The position numbers and the translations under genes are program-made. The notes under the pieces are model-generated. The model did no database searches. It was not told where the DNA came from and worked only from the letters and a program-made list of their open reading frames with translations. Shown here in pieces: positions 1 through 7,466 of a stretch of 18,957 nucleotides of DNA. This DNA comes from Bacillota bacterium (GTDB lineage: Bacteria > Bacillota > Clostridia > Christensenellales > CAG-138), in the NCBI GenBank assembly GCA_023400985.1, contig JAEXEN010000006.1, positions 1 to 18,957 of the forward strand, given 5' to 3'. The first letter of the stretch is position 1. The number at the start of each line of letters is the position of its first letter.

Positions 1-1
1 G

Positions 2-913
2 CTGATGGGCAAATACATACCTTATGTACTGATGGGGTGCGGCTTCTGCTTCATTTACAGCGCCGGGCGTTTTTCACTGATCGGCGAAGGCATCGTCAAT
101 TTTGCGCCGATCATCATGTGCCTTGTGATGTTCAATACCAATTTGATGACCAGTATGCCCTCCACGGTAAACCTCATCTTTATGGTCGTCGTTTGCGCGG
201 CCATCGGCGGACTGATCGCCATGATTCCCGCTTATACGCGGGAGCGGCTGGGACAAAGCGAAATGGTCATATCGATCATTATGAACTATATGCTCTTCTT
301 CCTGTCGATGTGGGTTTTGAAGATGTGGCTTGTCGACCGCGAAGCAAGTATGCAGTCGACACAGCTCTATCCGGATAATATGCGCTTTCTTCCTCTCGTC
401 GGCACGACGAACTTCCACAGCGGTATCATTGTCAGCGTTATCGGATGGGTCATAGCCGTGTTTATGTTCGGACGCATGAAGATCGGCCAAAAGATCCGCA
501 CCTGTGGCGCGAACCCGTCTTTTGCCAAGTACTCCGGCATCAATGCCGCCGCCACGGTGTTTATCGCGCAGATCATCGGCGGTATGTTCGCCGGCGCCGC
601 GGCCTGCGTGGATGCGTTCGGCATGTACTCCCGCTATCAGTACAACGCGCTGACGAATATCGGATTCGACGGCCTTCTCGTTGCCGTTATCGCGAGGAAG
701 AAACCGATCTTTGTGCCGCTTGCAGCTTTTGTGCTCGCCTATATACGCACATCGGCGGTCGTACTGAACCTTTCCTCCAGCATCCCCGTAGAGTTTGTAA
801 ACATGATGCAGGCGATTCTGATCTTCTTTGTCGCCGCCGAGCACTTCCTCTCGAAATCCAGGAAGAAGGTCATCTTCAGCCTTGCACGCAAAACACAGGG
901 GGTAAAGTTATGA
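2..913 (+). CDS. Nucleoside/BMP-type ABC transporter permease, first subunit (5' partial)
   Basis: Inner-membrane permease of the branched-chain/ribose-type ABC transporter superfamily (BPD_transp_2). It is most like the YufP-type permeases that pair with a BmpA-like lipoprotein and a double ATPase. The sequence is strongly hydrophobic with about eight membrane spans and has the cytoplasmic coupling loop G-x-N-P-x-x-A-x-x-x-G-I-N (CGANPSFAKYSGIN, about residue 167 of the visible protein). An in-frame ATG lies at position 5, but the visible 302 residues are roughly 40-60 short of the usual YufP length and the first visible residues already sit in a conserved helix, so the true start is off the left edge. 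The stop overlaps the next gene in an ATGA junction (910-913), indicating translational coupling. The matching ATPase and binding protein are expected just upstream, outside the window. The substrate is not known; the family moves nucleosides or other small polar solutes. Confidence 0.88.
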   Translation: MMGKYIPYVLMGCGFCFIYSAGRFSLIGEGIVNFAPIIMCLVMFNTNLMTSMPSTVNLIFMVVVCAAIGGLIAMIPAYTRERLGQSEMVISIIMNYMLFFLSMWVLKMWLVDREASMQSTQLYPDNMRFLPLVGTTNFHSGIIVSVIGWVIAVFMFGRMKIGQKIRTCGANPSFAKYSGINAAATVFIAQIIGGMFAGAAACVDAFGMYSRYQYNALTNIGFDGLLVAVIARKKPIFVPLAAFVLAYIRTSAVVLNLSSSIPVEFVNMMQAILIFFVAAEHFLSKSRKKVIFSLARKTQGVKL

Positions 914-1857
914 TAGAGATGATAGAATCGTTCCTGTTCTCCTCCCTTAGGATATCCACATCCATTATCTTCGTTGCGCTGTGCGCCACGGTGAGCCAGC
1001 AGGCAGGGCTTACGAACATGGCGGCCGAAAGCATGATGCTGACCTCCGCTTTGGCCGGCGTTATCGGCAGCGCCGTGACCAACAGCCTGGCGGCGGGCCT
1101 TCTGATCGGCGCGGCCTGCGCGGTTTTGATTACCCTTGTTCTCTGTTTTTCGGCATTTGTTATGAAGGTGGATCTGTATCTGATGTCGATCTCCATGAAT
1201 ACGGCCTTGGCAGGGGCAACCGTGTATGTCCTCTATATGACGACGGGCGCGAAGGCGAACACGGCCTCTTACTTCCAAAGTCTCCAGATGCCGGCGATTC
1301 ATATCCCGCTTCTTCAGGACATCCCTGTAATAGGGAACATCCTTTCAGGGCATAACGGCTTCACATATCTGGCGTGGATCATGATAGCGGTGGTTTGGTT
1401 CCTGGTTTTCAAGACGAAGCTGGGGCTTCGTATGCGTGCCGTGGGGAAAAACCCGCAGGCCGCGGAGTCTGTAGGCATCAACCCGCGCAGGACCTATACG
1501 ATCGCGTTTATGCTTTCGGGTCTTATCGCAAGCTTCGGCGGCATGTTCCTCTCCATGGGTTATCAGAACTTCTTCATCCGCGACATGACGGGTGGCAAGG
1601 GCTTCATCGGTATGGCGGCGGCGACGATTTCGGGTGCTTCACCCGCTGGGTCGGCCATTATCGCTTACGTATTCGGGCTTGCCGATGCGGTCACAAACTA
1701 TTCGAAGCTGGCGATTTCGGACGCGCAATTTCTTGCGGCGCTCCCATATATCATCACCGTTGCGCTTTTGCTGCTTCTCTCCGTTGTCAAAAAGAAGGCG
1801 GACGAAGCAGCTCAGCGCAAGAGAAAACTGCGCGCCATGGAGCGCTCGGCGCAATAA
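910..1857 (+). CDS. Nucleoside/BMP-type ABC transporter permease, second subunit
   Basis: Second permease of the same ABC transporter (YufQ-like, BPD_transp_2), 315 residues, the normal length for this subunit. It has about eight to nine hydrophobic helices and a coupling loop G-K-N-P-x-x-A-E-S-V-G-I-N, followed by the conserved glycine-rich stretch SGLIASFGGMF and the motif GKGFIGMAAA typical of the smaller nucleoside-type permease. The ATG at 910 overlaps the previous stop and is preceded at about 7 bases by an AGGGGG ribosome binding site; a longer open frame upstream of it is only out-of-frame read-through of the first permease. The C-terminus is a basic cytoplasmic tail rich in Lys/Arg. 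It is the first complete gene of the operon and is followed after 24 bases by the first kinase, so uptake and phosphorylation of the imported compound are probably linked. Confidence 0.9.
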   Translation: MIEMIESFLFSSLRISTSIIFVALCATVSQQAGLTNMAAESMMLTSALAGVIGSAVTNSLAAGLLIGAACAVLITLVLCFSAFVMKVDLYLMSISMNTALAGATVYVLYMTTGAKANTASYFQSLQMPAIHIPLLQDIPVIGNILSGHNGFTYLAWIMIAVVWFLVFKTKLGLRMRAVGKNPQAAESVGINPRRTYTIAFMLSGLIASFGGMFLSMGYQNFFIRDMTGGKGFIGMAAATISGASPAGSAIIAYVFGLADAVTNYSKLAISDAQFLAALPYIITVALLLLLSVVKKKADEAAQRKRKLRAMERSAQ

Positions 1858-1881
1858 CTATCCGCGTCGGAGGAAACCGGA

Positions 1882-2826
1882 ATGGATTATATAGTATTTG
1901 GAAATGTCATGTTGGATACGGTGCTCCCGGCAAACGGTGTTAACGGTTCGAACCGGGAGAATATGGGCGGCCCGGCGACCTTCGCATATGCGGGCATACG
2001 CCTATGGACCGACAGTGTTATGCAAAGCAGCAAGGTCGGAGAGGACTATCACCCTCTCTTTGATCCGTGGATTGCAAAGAACAATGTGATATCCGACGGC
2101 TTTGAGGTCGTTACGGAGCACTGCAATCACTCGTACCTCGTTTACAACCAAGATGGGACCTACAGCGGTGACGAAAGCGTTAAGCGTTTCCGTTCCGATT
2201 GGATACAGGACTTTGGATACATGAAAACGAGGCCCGAGCAGATATCGAGATGGACGCAGAACAAAGATGTGAAGGGGATTTACGTTGCCCAGAGCGCCGA
2301 CAGGGTCTGGTGGCGCGAGCTCAAAAAGATCAAGGCGCGGGACGGCTTTAAGGTGATGTGGGAGATCGAAGGCCCAAGCTCCTATTACGAGTTTATGGAC
2401 GAAGTCTTGAACGCCATGCAGGATGTGGATATTTTTTCAATCAACATCCAGGAAGCGAGCAACCTTTTTAACGTGGAGACCGAAGAGGCATGCATCAAAA
2501 AGCTGCAGGAAATGCCCGTAGATATGACGCTGTTTCGCGTCGGTGCAAGAGGACTGTATGCCGTAACGAAGGATAAAGCGTATTATCTGCCGCCCGCGCC
2601 GGGTGAAATCGTCGATCCGACCGGTTGCGGAAACACCTCCACAGGCGCCGCGCTGTTTGCCTACGCGGAGGGCTTTGACCCGCTTATGGCGGGCGTCATG
2701 GCCAACGTCGCGGCCGCCCAGAACATCAGGCAGTATGGCGTTATTCCGGATTTTGCGGGCGTGCGCGGCTTTGCGAACGCACAGGCCAAGGCGCTCTACG
2801 CAAAGTACGCGCAAAAATACTTGTAG
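1882..2826 (+). CDS. PfkB-family sugar kinase-like protein, paralogue 1 (GCGN variant)
   Basis: A 314-residue cytoplasmic protein with the ribokinase/PfkB fold. Visible landmarks are the N-terminal G-N-x-x-x-D (residues 7-12, substrate Asp D12), the first signature region GGPATFAYAGIRLW from residue 29, and the second signature DPTGCGNTSTGAA from residue 245. In canonical PfkB enzymes the second signature reads DTxGAGD and the last Asp is the catalytic base; here that position is Asn251. The start ATG has a GGAGGA site 8 bases upstream. The next gene is a clear paralogue with identical motif positions. Beside ABC permeases and SIS-domain proteins, a role phosphorylating an imported sugar or sugar-amine is the natural inference. 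The Asn could mean altered chemistry, a different nucleotide or substrate, or a non-catalytic regulator. From memory, fungal Mak32-type PfkB proteins share the GxGN form. The substrate is not identifiable from sequence. Confidence 0.85.
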   Translation: MDYIVFGNVMLDTVLPANGVNGSNRENMGGPATFAYAGIRLWTDSVMQSSKVGEDYHPLFDPWIAKNNVISDGFEVVTEHCNHSYLVYNQDGTYSGDESVKRFRSDWIQDFGYMKTRPEQISRWTQNKDVKGIYVAQSADRVWWRELKKIKARDGFKVMWEIEGPSSYYEFMDEVLNAMQDVDIFSINIQEASNLFNVETEEACIKKLQEMPVDMTLFRVGARGLYAVTKDKAYYLPPAPGEIVDPTGCGNTSTGAALFAYAEGFDPLMAGVMANVAAAQNIRQYGVIPDFAGVRGFANAQAKALYAKYAQKYL

Positions 2827-2882
2827 ACGTTAAAGGCGCTTTGCGCAAAACGCAGGAGACATTGCGCAAAACGGGTGAAAAA

Positions 2883-3821
2883 ATGATCGAATATTTATCC
2901 TGCGGCAACATCATGTCCGACACGGTTGCACGCGATGACGGTACCTTTTCGTCGGAAAACATCGGCGGCCCCGCGCTGTATGCGCTGGCCGGCATACGGC
3001 TTTGGACGGATAAGTGCAAGCTGGTTACCCAAACGGGCTCGGACTATATCGGCACTTACGGGAAGTGGATGGACGATAACGGGCTCAGCCACGAGTCCAT
3101 TCTTGTCGAGGTCGAAAAGGTGACGCGCATCACCTTGAAATACAACCCGGCCGACAGGGGCTTTCAGCACACGCCGCATAAAAGTCAGGAATACCTGGGC
3201 TATCAAAAGACCCATCCATACCACATTGACGCTGCCGCCACCCCTGCCGTAAAAGGGGTATACATGGCCCAGAATGTGGATCGGATCGTTTGGAGAAATC
3301 TCGAAAAGATCAAAGAAAAATACGGTTTTAAGCTTATGTGGGAGATCGAATACGGCGCCAATATGAAAGGGGAAACAGGCAAGCTCCGTAAAATACGCAA
3401 TGTATTGGGGGTCGCCGATATGTGGTCGATCAATCACAACGAGGCGTCGGACCTTTTTCATATCCCCCGCGACCAAGATGAGGACATCATCAACGAGCTC
3501 ATGAAGCTCCGCACGGGGCTGACTTTGTACCGCGTCGGCGAACGGGGGGCCTATGCCGTCACGCCGGCGCAGGCCTGTTTTTGTCCGCGGCTCAATGTGT
3601 TCGGCGGGAGTACAGACCCGACGGGGTGCGGGAACAACTCCACCGGCGCGGCTATGTACGCATATACGGAGGGCTATGAACCCGCCCTGGTCGTCGCGAT
3701 GGCGAATGTTTCCGCCGCTTTCAATGCGGCGCAATACGGCCCGTATCCGGTGTTTACGCCCGAGGTCATGGCGATGGCGAGGCGTCTGGCGAACGAATAC
3801 CGCGAAAGGGTGAAATCGTGA
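2883..3821 (+). CDS. PfkB-family sugar kinase-like protein, paralogue 2 (GCGN variant)
   Basis: A 312-residue paralogue of the preceding kinase-like protein. Shared landmarks are G-N-x-x-x-D (residues 8-13), GGPALYALAGIRLW from residue 28, the central block KxMWEIE, and DPTGCGNNSTGAA starting at residue 245 with Asn251 at the usual catalytic-Asp position. An in-frame TTG at 2841 would add 14 residues, but those bases belong to a direct repeat, and the ATG at 2883 aligns exactly with the start of paralogue 1, so 2883 is preferred even though its upstream GGGTGA is a modest ribosome binding site. The stop overlaps a GTG that is not thought to be used. Divergence between the two paralogues is substantial, which suggests an old duplication with specialisation for two substrates, or a heteromeric enzyme. 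The function is inferred as phosphorylation of an imported sugar derivative, with the same caution about the missing Asp. Confidence 0.85.
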   Translation: MIEYLSCGNIMSDTVARDDGTFSSENIGGPALYALAGIRLWTDKCKLVTQTGSDYIGTYGKWMDDNGLSHESILVEVEKVTRITLKYNPADRGFQHTPHKSQEYLGYQKTHPYHIDAAATPAVKGVYMAQNVDRIVWRNLEKIKEKYGFKLMWEIEYGANMKGETGKLRKIRNVLGVADMWSINHNEASDLFHIPRDQDEDIINELMKLRTGLTLYRVGERGAYAVTPAQACFCPRLNVFGGSTDPTGCGNNSTGAAMYAYTEGYEPALVVAMANVSAAFNAAQYGPYPVFTPEVMAMARRLANEYRERVKS

Positions 3822-3832
3822 AAACTTTATTT

Positions 3833-3840
3833 GGGGAGGA
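3833..3840 (+). promoter_or_regulatory. Ribosome binding site deciding the start of the first SIS gene
   Basis: GGGGAGGA ends 10 bases before the ATG at 3851. It supports that ATG over the in-frame GTG at 3818, which overlaps the kinase stop and has no good site in front of it. Confidence 0.6.
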
Positions 3841-3850
3841 CCTTTACGTT

Positions 3851-5041
3851 ATGAACAAAACGGACTATCTAAACCCATTGGGGAATCAGGTGAAAAGCCT
3901 GCCCGGCCTTGTTGACGAGCAGCTGAAGCGGTGTTTTGACAAAGAAAGGCTTCAAAACCTCTTAAGCGTCCCTGAGATATTCGATATCAGAAAGATATAC
4001 ATATCCGGCGCCGGCGACTCGATCGCGGCGGCGGGCGCTATGGCGGACGTGCTTTTAAACTGTACGGGCGTATTCCATTGCGAGGTTATGGAGCCGATGG
4101 AGTTTTCCCGTTTCACCCCCGCGGCAAATATCGGCATCGGCGAACCTAACAGCCCGCTCGTCATCGCGATAAGCGCCGGCGGCGGTACTGCGAGAATTTC
4201 TGAGATACTTGATAAGGCAAACGCTTTGGGCGCGCTTTCCATGGTGCTTACCAATAAGCAGGGCAGCCGCGCGACGGAGCACGCGAAAAAGACCTTTTTC
4301 CTCGATACTCCCGCAATGGAAAACGATTTCCCGGGCCTGCGCTCCTATTTTGCGAGCATGATCGGCCTTATCTCCCTTGCGTGCAGGATGGGGCGGGTAA
4401 AGAACATATTGCCGCCCACCGCGCCTGAGGCGTTCCGGAGGGCGATCAGCGAATATGTGCACAGCTTTGGACCCGTCATGGAAAAGATCGACACGCAGAT
4501 GTTCGAGCTTGCAAAGAAGTGGAAGGACTTTGAGCGTTTCAACTTTATCGGCTCGGGTGCGGAACTCTACTCGGCGCTTTTCAGTCTCGAGAAATTCTAT
4601 GAATGCACCGGCGTCGTTTCCAATTATGACGATGCCGAGGACTGGTGCCATATCGACTATTATCTTAAGACCCCAGAAAACATAGGTACGGTCGTCTATG
4701 CCGATAAGAACGCGCCCGACTTCAGCCGTACGAAGGAAACGATCTGTGCCGCATGCGGCATACATCGGCCCACGCTTGTGATAACCAATGCGCACGAAGG
4801 TGAATTCCCCAAAGAAGCCTCCATCTGCCGCATCCCAGAGGCGCCAAAGGGCTTCGAGTGGCTCATGCCTCTTATGGACTACGCACCCGCCGCGCTCTTG
4901 GCGGGGTACTGCTGCACGCTTGCAGGCCGCAAGTTCTTCAACGAATATGATCCGATCGCCAAGGCGTATAACGGCGGCGGCATATTCTTCAACAAGAACA
5001 TTATGACCATGAGCACCAGCAAAATCGAAGTTCATATATAG
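3851..5041 (+). CDS. Two-SIS-domain sugar-phosphate deglycase/isomerase, paralogue 1
   Basis: A 396-residue cytoplasmic protein with two SIS (sugar isomerase) domains, roughly residues 40-185 and 215-370. The phosphosugar-binding loop of domain 1 reads GAGDS, followed by the Ser/Thr-rich loop ISAGGGTA. Domain 2 has a Glu at 251 (KFYE) and a His at 267 (EDWCH). The same Glu and His, 16 residues apart, are the catalytic pair in the isomerase half of GlmS (E488/H504) and in the fructose-asparagine deglycase FraB (E214/H230). This makes an active deglycase or aldose-ketose isomerase on a 6-phosphosugar or sugar-amine likely. It follows the kinases, as deglycases do in fructosamine operons, but is longer than FrlB/FraB and lacks their usual HGP after the His. 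Start 3851 is chosen for its ribosome binding site. It is followed after 9 bases by the double YjbQ gene. Confidence 0.85.
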   Translation: MNKTDYLNPLGNQVKSLPGLVDEQLKRCFDKERLQNLLSVPEIFDIRKIYISGAGDSIAAAGAMADVLLNCTGVFHCEVMEPMEFSRFTPAANIGIGEPNSPLVIAISAGGGTARISEILDKANALGALSMVLTNKQGSRATEHAKKTFFLDTPAMENDFPGLRSYFASMIGLISLACRMGRVKNILPPTAPEAFRRAISEYVHSFGPVMEKIDTQMFELAKKWKDFERFNFIGSGAELYSALFSLEKFYECTGVVSNYDDAEDWCHIDYYLKTPENIGTVVYADKNAPDFSRTKETICAACGIHRPTLVITNAHEGEFPKEASICRIPEAPKGFEWLMPLMDYAPAALLAGYCCTLAGRKFFNEYDPIAKAYNGGGIFFNKNIMTMSTSKIEVHI

Positions 5042-5050
5042 GAGGCCGCC

Positions 5051-5857
5051 ATGCAGCACTTTCAAAGAACGATCCAAACGGAATTTCGCGGCTGCCTGTC
5101 TATCACGGCCGATGTGAATGACCTTCTTCGCGAAAGCGGCGTGCGGGAGGGGTACTGTATCATAACGCTCGACGATCCCTCTATTGCGCTCGGCATTACC
5201 TCGTTTTGGGACGCCAGAGGGCTTGACGACCTGCTCGACGAGATTGACAGGAATTTTCCCAACCGGGTGGACTTTTTGAACCAGGAATCCCCGCTTGACG
5301 CTGCCGGACGCGTGAGATCGGCCGTAATCGGCAATACGGCTATGCTTTTGATAAGCGACGGGAAGCTGGTGCTTGGTTCCTCCCAAGGGCTCGTCCTTCT
5401 TGAATTCGATGGTCCCAGAGAACGCGGCTACCACGCGGCTTTTGCAGCGCGCCCCGTCGTGCTCACCAAACACAGTCTAAAGACAGAATACATGGGTATG
5501 CATGACCTTACGCCGGAAATCGCAAGAGCGGTGGAAGAGAGCGGCATGAAAAGCGGCGTTTGCCACGTTTCCATGCTGCACTCCACAGCGGGGCTCCTTT
5601 TGTGCCGCGGCGGCGCGGCGGCCGGTAAAAAGATCATGCAGGATATCGAGCGCATGGTACCCACCAGGGCGGATTTTAAGCATCGCGAGACCGCTTCGGA
5701 TGCGGGCGGGCACGTCAAAACGGCGATCACCGGCAGCCAGCTTTCTGTGATTGTGGAGAACGGCAAACTGTTGCTTTCTCCGGAACAGGCGATCGTATTT
5801 GCGGAGTATGACGGGCCGAGGCCGCGCAGTTATTTTGTCGGCATTTTAGCCGTTTGA
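5051..5857 (+). CDS. Tandem double-domain YjbQ (UPF0047) protein
   Basis: A 268-residue protein made of two YjbQ/UPF0047 folds in tandem, about residues 1-130 and 135-268; a normal YjbQ protein is about 130-140 residues. Both halves end with the family pattern (G-K-L-x-L-x-x-x-Q-x-x-x-x-x-E-x-D-G-P-R). The C-terminal half keeps the family signature HSTAG (His177), plus His211 and the His of GHVK (His221), which correspond to the conserved putative active-site or metal-binding histidines. The N-terminal half has lost all three: DDPSIAL replaces HTTAG and GRVRSA replaces AHIKA. YjbQ of E. coli was reported to have weak thiamin phosphate synthase activity, but its real role is unknown. The ribosome binding site overlaps the stop of the SIS gene (TAGGAGG, 5039-5045), so the two are tightly coupled. 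The role in sugar catabolism is not established; a regulatory or lyase/hydrolase function is possible. Confidence 0.85.
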   Translation: MQHFQRTIQTEFRGCLSITADVNDLLRESGVREGYCIITLDDPSIALGITSFWDARGLDDLLDEIDRNFPNRVDFLNQESPLDAAGRVRSAVIGNTAMLLISDGKLVLGSSQGLVLLEFDGPRERGYHAAFAARPVVLTKHSLKTEYMGMHDLTPEIARAVEESGMKSGVCHVSMLHSTAGLLLCRGGAAAGKKIMQDIERMVPTRADFKHRETASDAGGHVKTAITGSQLSVIVENGKLLLSPEQAIVFAEYDGPRPRSYFVGILAV

Positions 5858-5879
5858 GACTTGAAAGGAGAATACAGGC

Positions 5880-7040
5880 ATGGATAAGAAAAATTTTGAT
5901 AATCAGCTCAGGCGGCAGTGCCTCAGCCTGCCCGCAATGTGCGAGGACCAGCTTACGGGCTTTAAAAAGGGCATAGATGCGACCATACCCCGCGAAACGC
6001 TCAGGGATATCCGTAAAGTCATTCTTACCGGGTGCGGAGATTCTTACCTCGCAGCGCGGGCGGCGGTACCGGCTTTTCAGAAGTACGCGGGCGCCTTTGC
6101 GAGCAGCTTTGAGGCGCAGCGCTGTATCGACGTTGCAAGGAAAATGACGTTTGACCCCAAGGACGCGTCGAGCACGCTTCTTATAGCCATCAGCGCGTCG
6201 GGCGGCCCCGCAAGGGTGGAGGAAGCGCTGCGCCGTGCGAAATACCACGGCTGCAAAACGCTTCTTATTACCAACGCGCCCGACTCCGACGGGGCGAAGG
6301 CGGCGGAGTATACCATGATCGTCAACACGCCCGAGTTCCCCGAATTTGGCCCAGGCCTTCGCAACTATTATGCTTCACTAGGCGGGCTTTTCTCCATTGC
6401 GGCCTATATGGGCGAGGCGAAAGGCCTCCAGCGCGAGGGCACGCTCGAAGCGCTTTTTGACGCGATTCGCACCTATACGGGCGAATTTGCGAAGGCGCTC
6501 CCGAAGCTCGACGAGCAGGCGTTTGAGACAGCCGTCGCTTGGAAGGATAACGTTGCCGTCGAGGCGATCGGCGACTATACGGATTTTGCGTCCGCTTATT
6601 TCATTTCAGCGAAATTTGTGGAGGTTGCGGGTATGCTCGCCGCTACCACCGACAGCGAAAATTGGTGCCATGTAAACTATTTCGCACACGATCCCGCGCA
6701 TATCGGCACGGTGGTTGTTTCGACCAAACGCCTCGCGAACTTCGGCAGGGTCAAAGAAACGATGATGACCGTCGGGGGAATCGGACGCCCGGCATTCCTC
6801 ATAACGACGGGCACAAAAGAAGATTATTTAGCCGGCGACGCAGTAACGGTCTGCACGGTTCCGAAAGCTCCCGGGGATTTCGGATTTATCGAACCCATGC
6901 TCAACTACATACCGGGCGCTCTTCTGGCGTCCTATGCCGCGGCCTTGAAGGATGAACCGTATTTCCGTGCGGCCGATTCGATCCATAAGACTTCGGCGTG
7001 CGGACATACCGTCAAATCCAGCAAGATCGTAATTCTATAG
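5880..7040 (+). CDS. Two-SIS-domain sugar-phosphate deglycase/isomerase, paralogue 2
   Basis: A 386-residue paralogue of the first SIS gene with the same two-domain layout. Domain 1 has the phosphosugar loop GCGDS and the loop ISASGGPARVEE. Domain 2 keeps a Glu at 248 (KFVE) and a His at 264 (ENWCH), again exactly 16 residues apart, as in GlmS and FraB. Both SIS paralogues therefore appear catalytically competent as deglycases or isomerases. An AAAGGAGA site lies about 9 bases before the ATG. The gene is followed after 9 bases by a YjbQ-like gene, and the junction (TAGGAGGCC then ATG) matches the junction after the first SIS gene, so gene pair and spacing were probably duplicated as a unit. 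The two paralogues may act on different substrates or form a hetero-oligomer; sequence alone does not decide. Confidence 0.85.
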   Translation: MDKKNFDNQLRRQCLSLPAMCEDQLTGFKKGIDATIPRETLRDIRKVILTGCGDSYLAARAAVPAFQKYAGAFASSFEAQRCIDVARKMTFDPKDASSTLLIAISASGGPARVEEALRRAKYHGCKTLLITNAPDSDGAKAAEYTMIVNTPEFPEFGPGLRNYYASLGGLFSIAAYMGEAKGLQREGTLEALFDAIRTYTGEFAKALPKLDEQAFETAVAWKDNVAVEAIGDYTDFASAYFISAKFVEVAGMLAATTDSENWCHVNYFAHDPAHIGTVVVSTKRLANFGRVKETMMTVGGIGRPAFLITTGTKEDYLAGDAVTVCTVPKAPGDFGFIEPMLNYIPGALLASYAAALKDEPYFRAADSIHKTSACGHTVKSSKIVIL

Positions 7041-7049
7041 GAGGCCAGT

Positions 7050-7439
7050 ATGCTTTATACATCCCATGTAAAAACGGACGCGCCGTCGTTCGTCGATATT
7101 ACGAGTGAGATCAAAAAAGCAATCGCGGATTCCGGCGTCGTCGCCGGTATGTGCATCGTGACCGTTTCCGACGCCCGCGCGGCGCTTGCGCTTATGGAAA
7201 CGGAAAACAAAAAAGCCTGCGCGGACGTTTTACGCGAGCTTGACCGCGCCGTTCCCCCGAGGCTCGATTACGGGGAGGATCCTTATGGCTGTGCGGCTGC
7301 GACCAAGGCGGCTCTGCTTTCTGCCTCCAAGGATCTTCCTGTCGAAGGCGGGACTTTAAGCATCGGCGAGGGCCGCGGCGTTTACCTTGTGGACTTCCTT
7401 GGGGGGAAATACTTGGAATTCAATGTCAAGTGCATGTAA
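7050..7439 (+). CDS. Single-domain, degenerate YjbQ-like protein
   Basis: A 129-residue protein that aligns with one YjbQ/UPF0047 domain. It has the N-terminal strand with F-V-D-I-T, the helix ending in DRAVPPRLDY (family: xRLVPxxxxYxH), and the C-terminal pattern G-T-L-S-I-G-E-G-R-G-V-Y-L-V-D. The family HTTAG segment is replaced by SDARAALA and the HIK segment by AATKAA, so every family histidine is missing and a catalytic role as seen in normal YjbQ is unlikely. The usual EFDGPR end is reduced to DFLGGKYLEF. It is coupled to the second SIS gene by the TAGGAGG overlap. With the double-domain YjbQ upstream, the operon encodes three YjbQ folds of which only one keeps its histidines. It may be a structural partner of the double protein. 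It is a weak member of the family, so the call rests partly on position. Confidence 0.7.
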   Translation: MLYTSHVKTDAPSFVDITSEIKKAIADSGVVAGMCIVTVSDARAALALMETENKKACADVLRELDRAVPPRLDYGEDPYGCAAATKAALLSASKDLPVEGGTLSIGEGRGVYLVDFLGGKYLEFNVKCM

Positions 7440-7466
7440 CAAGCGAAAAAAGACGGGAAATATTTT

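Noticed and set aside
4055..5473. 472-codon minus-strand open frame opposite the SIS and YjbQ genes
   Set aside because: It is a shadow of well-supported plus-strand genes in GC-rich DNA; the translation is Arg/His-rich with no domain.
1882..7040. Assigning frlD/frlB or fraD/fraB symbols
   Set aside because: Only the fold and the Glu/His spacing match; lengths, the GCGN motif and the WCH motif differ, so no specific Amadori substrate can be claimed.
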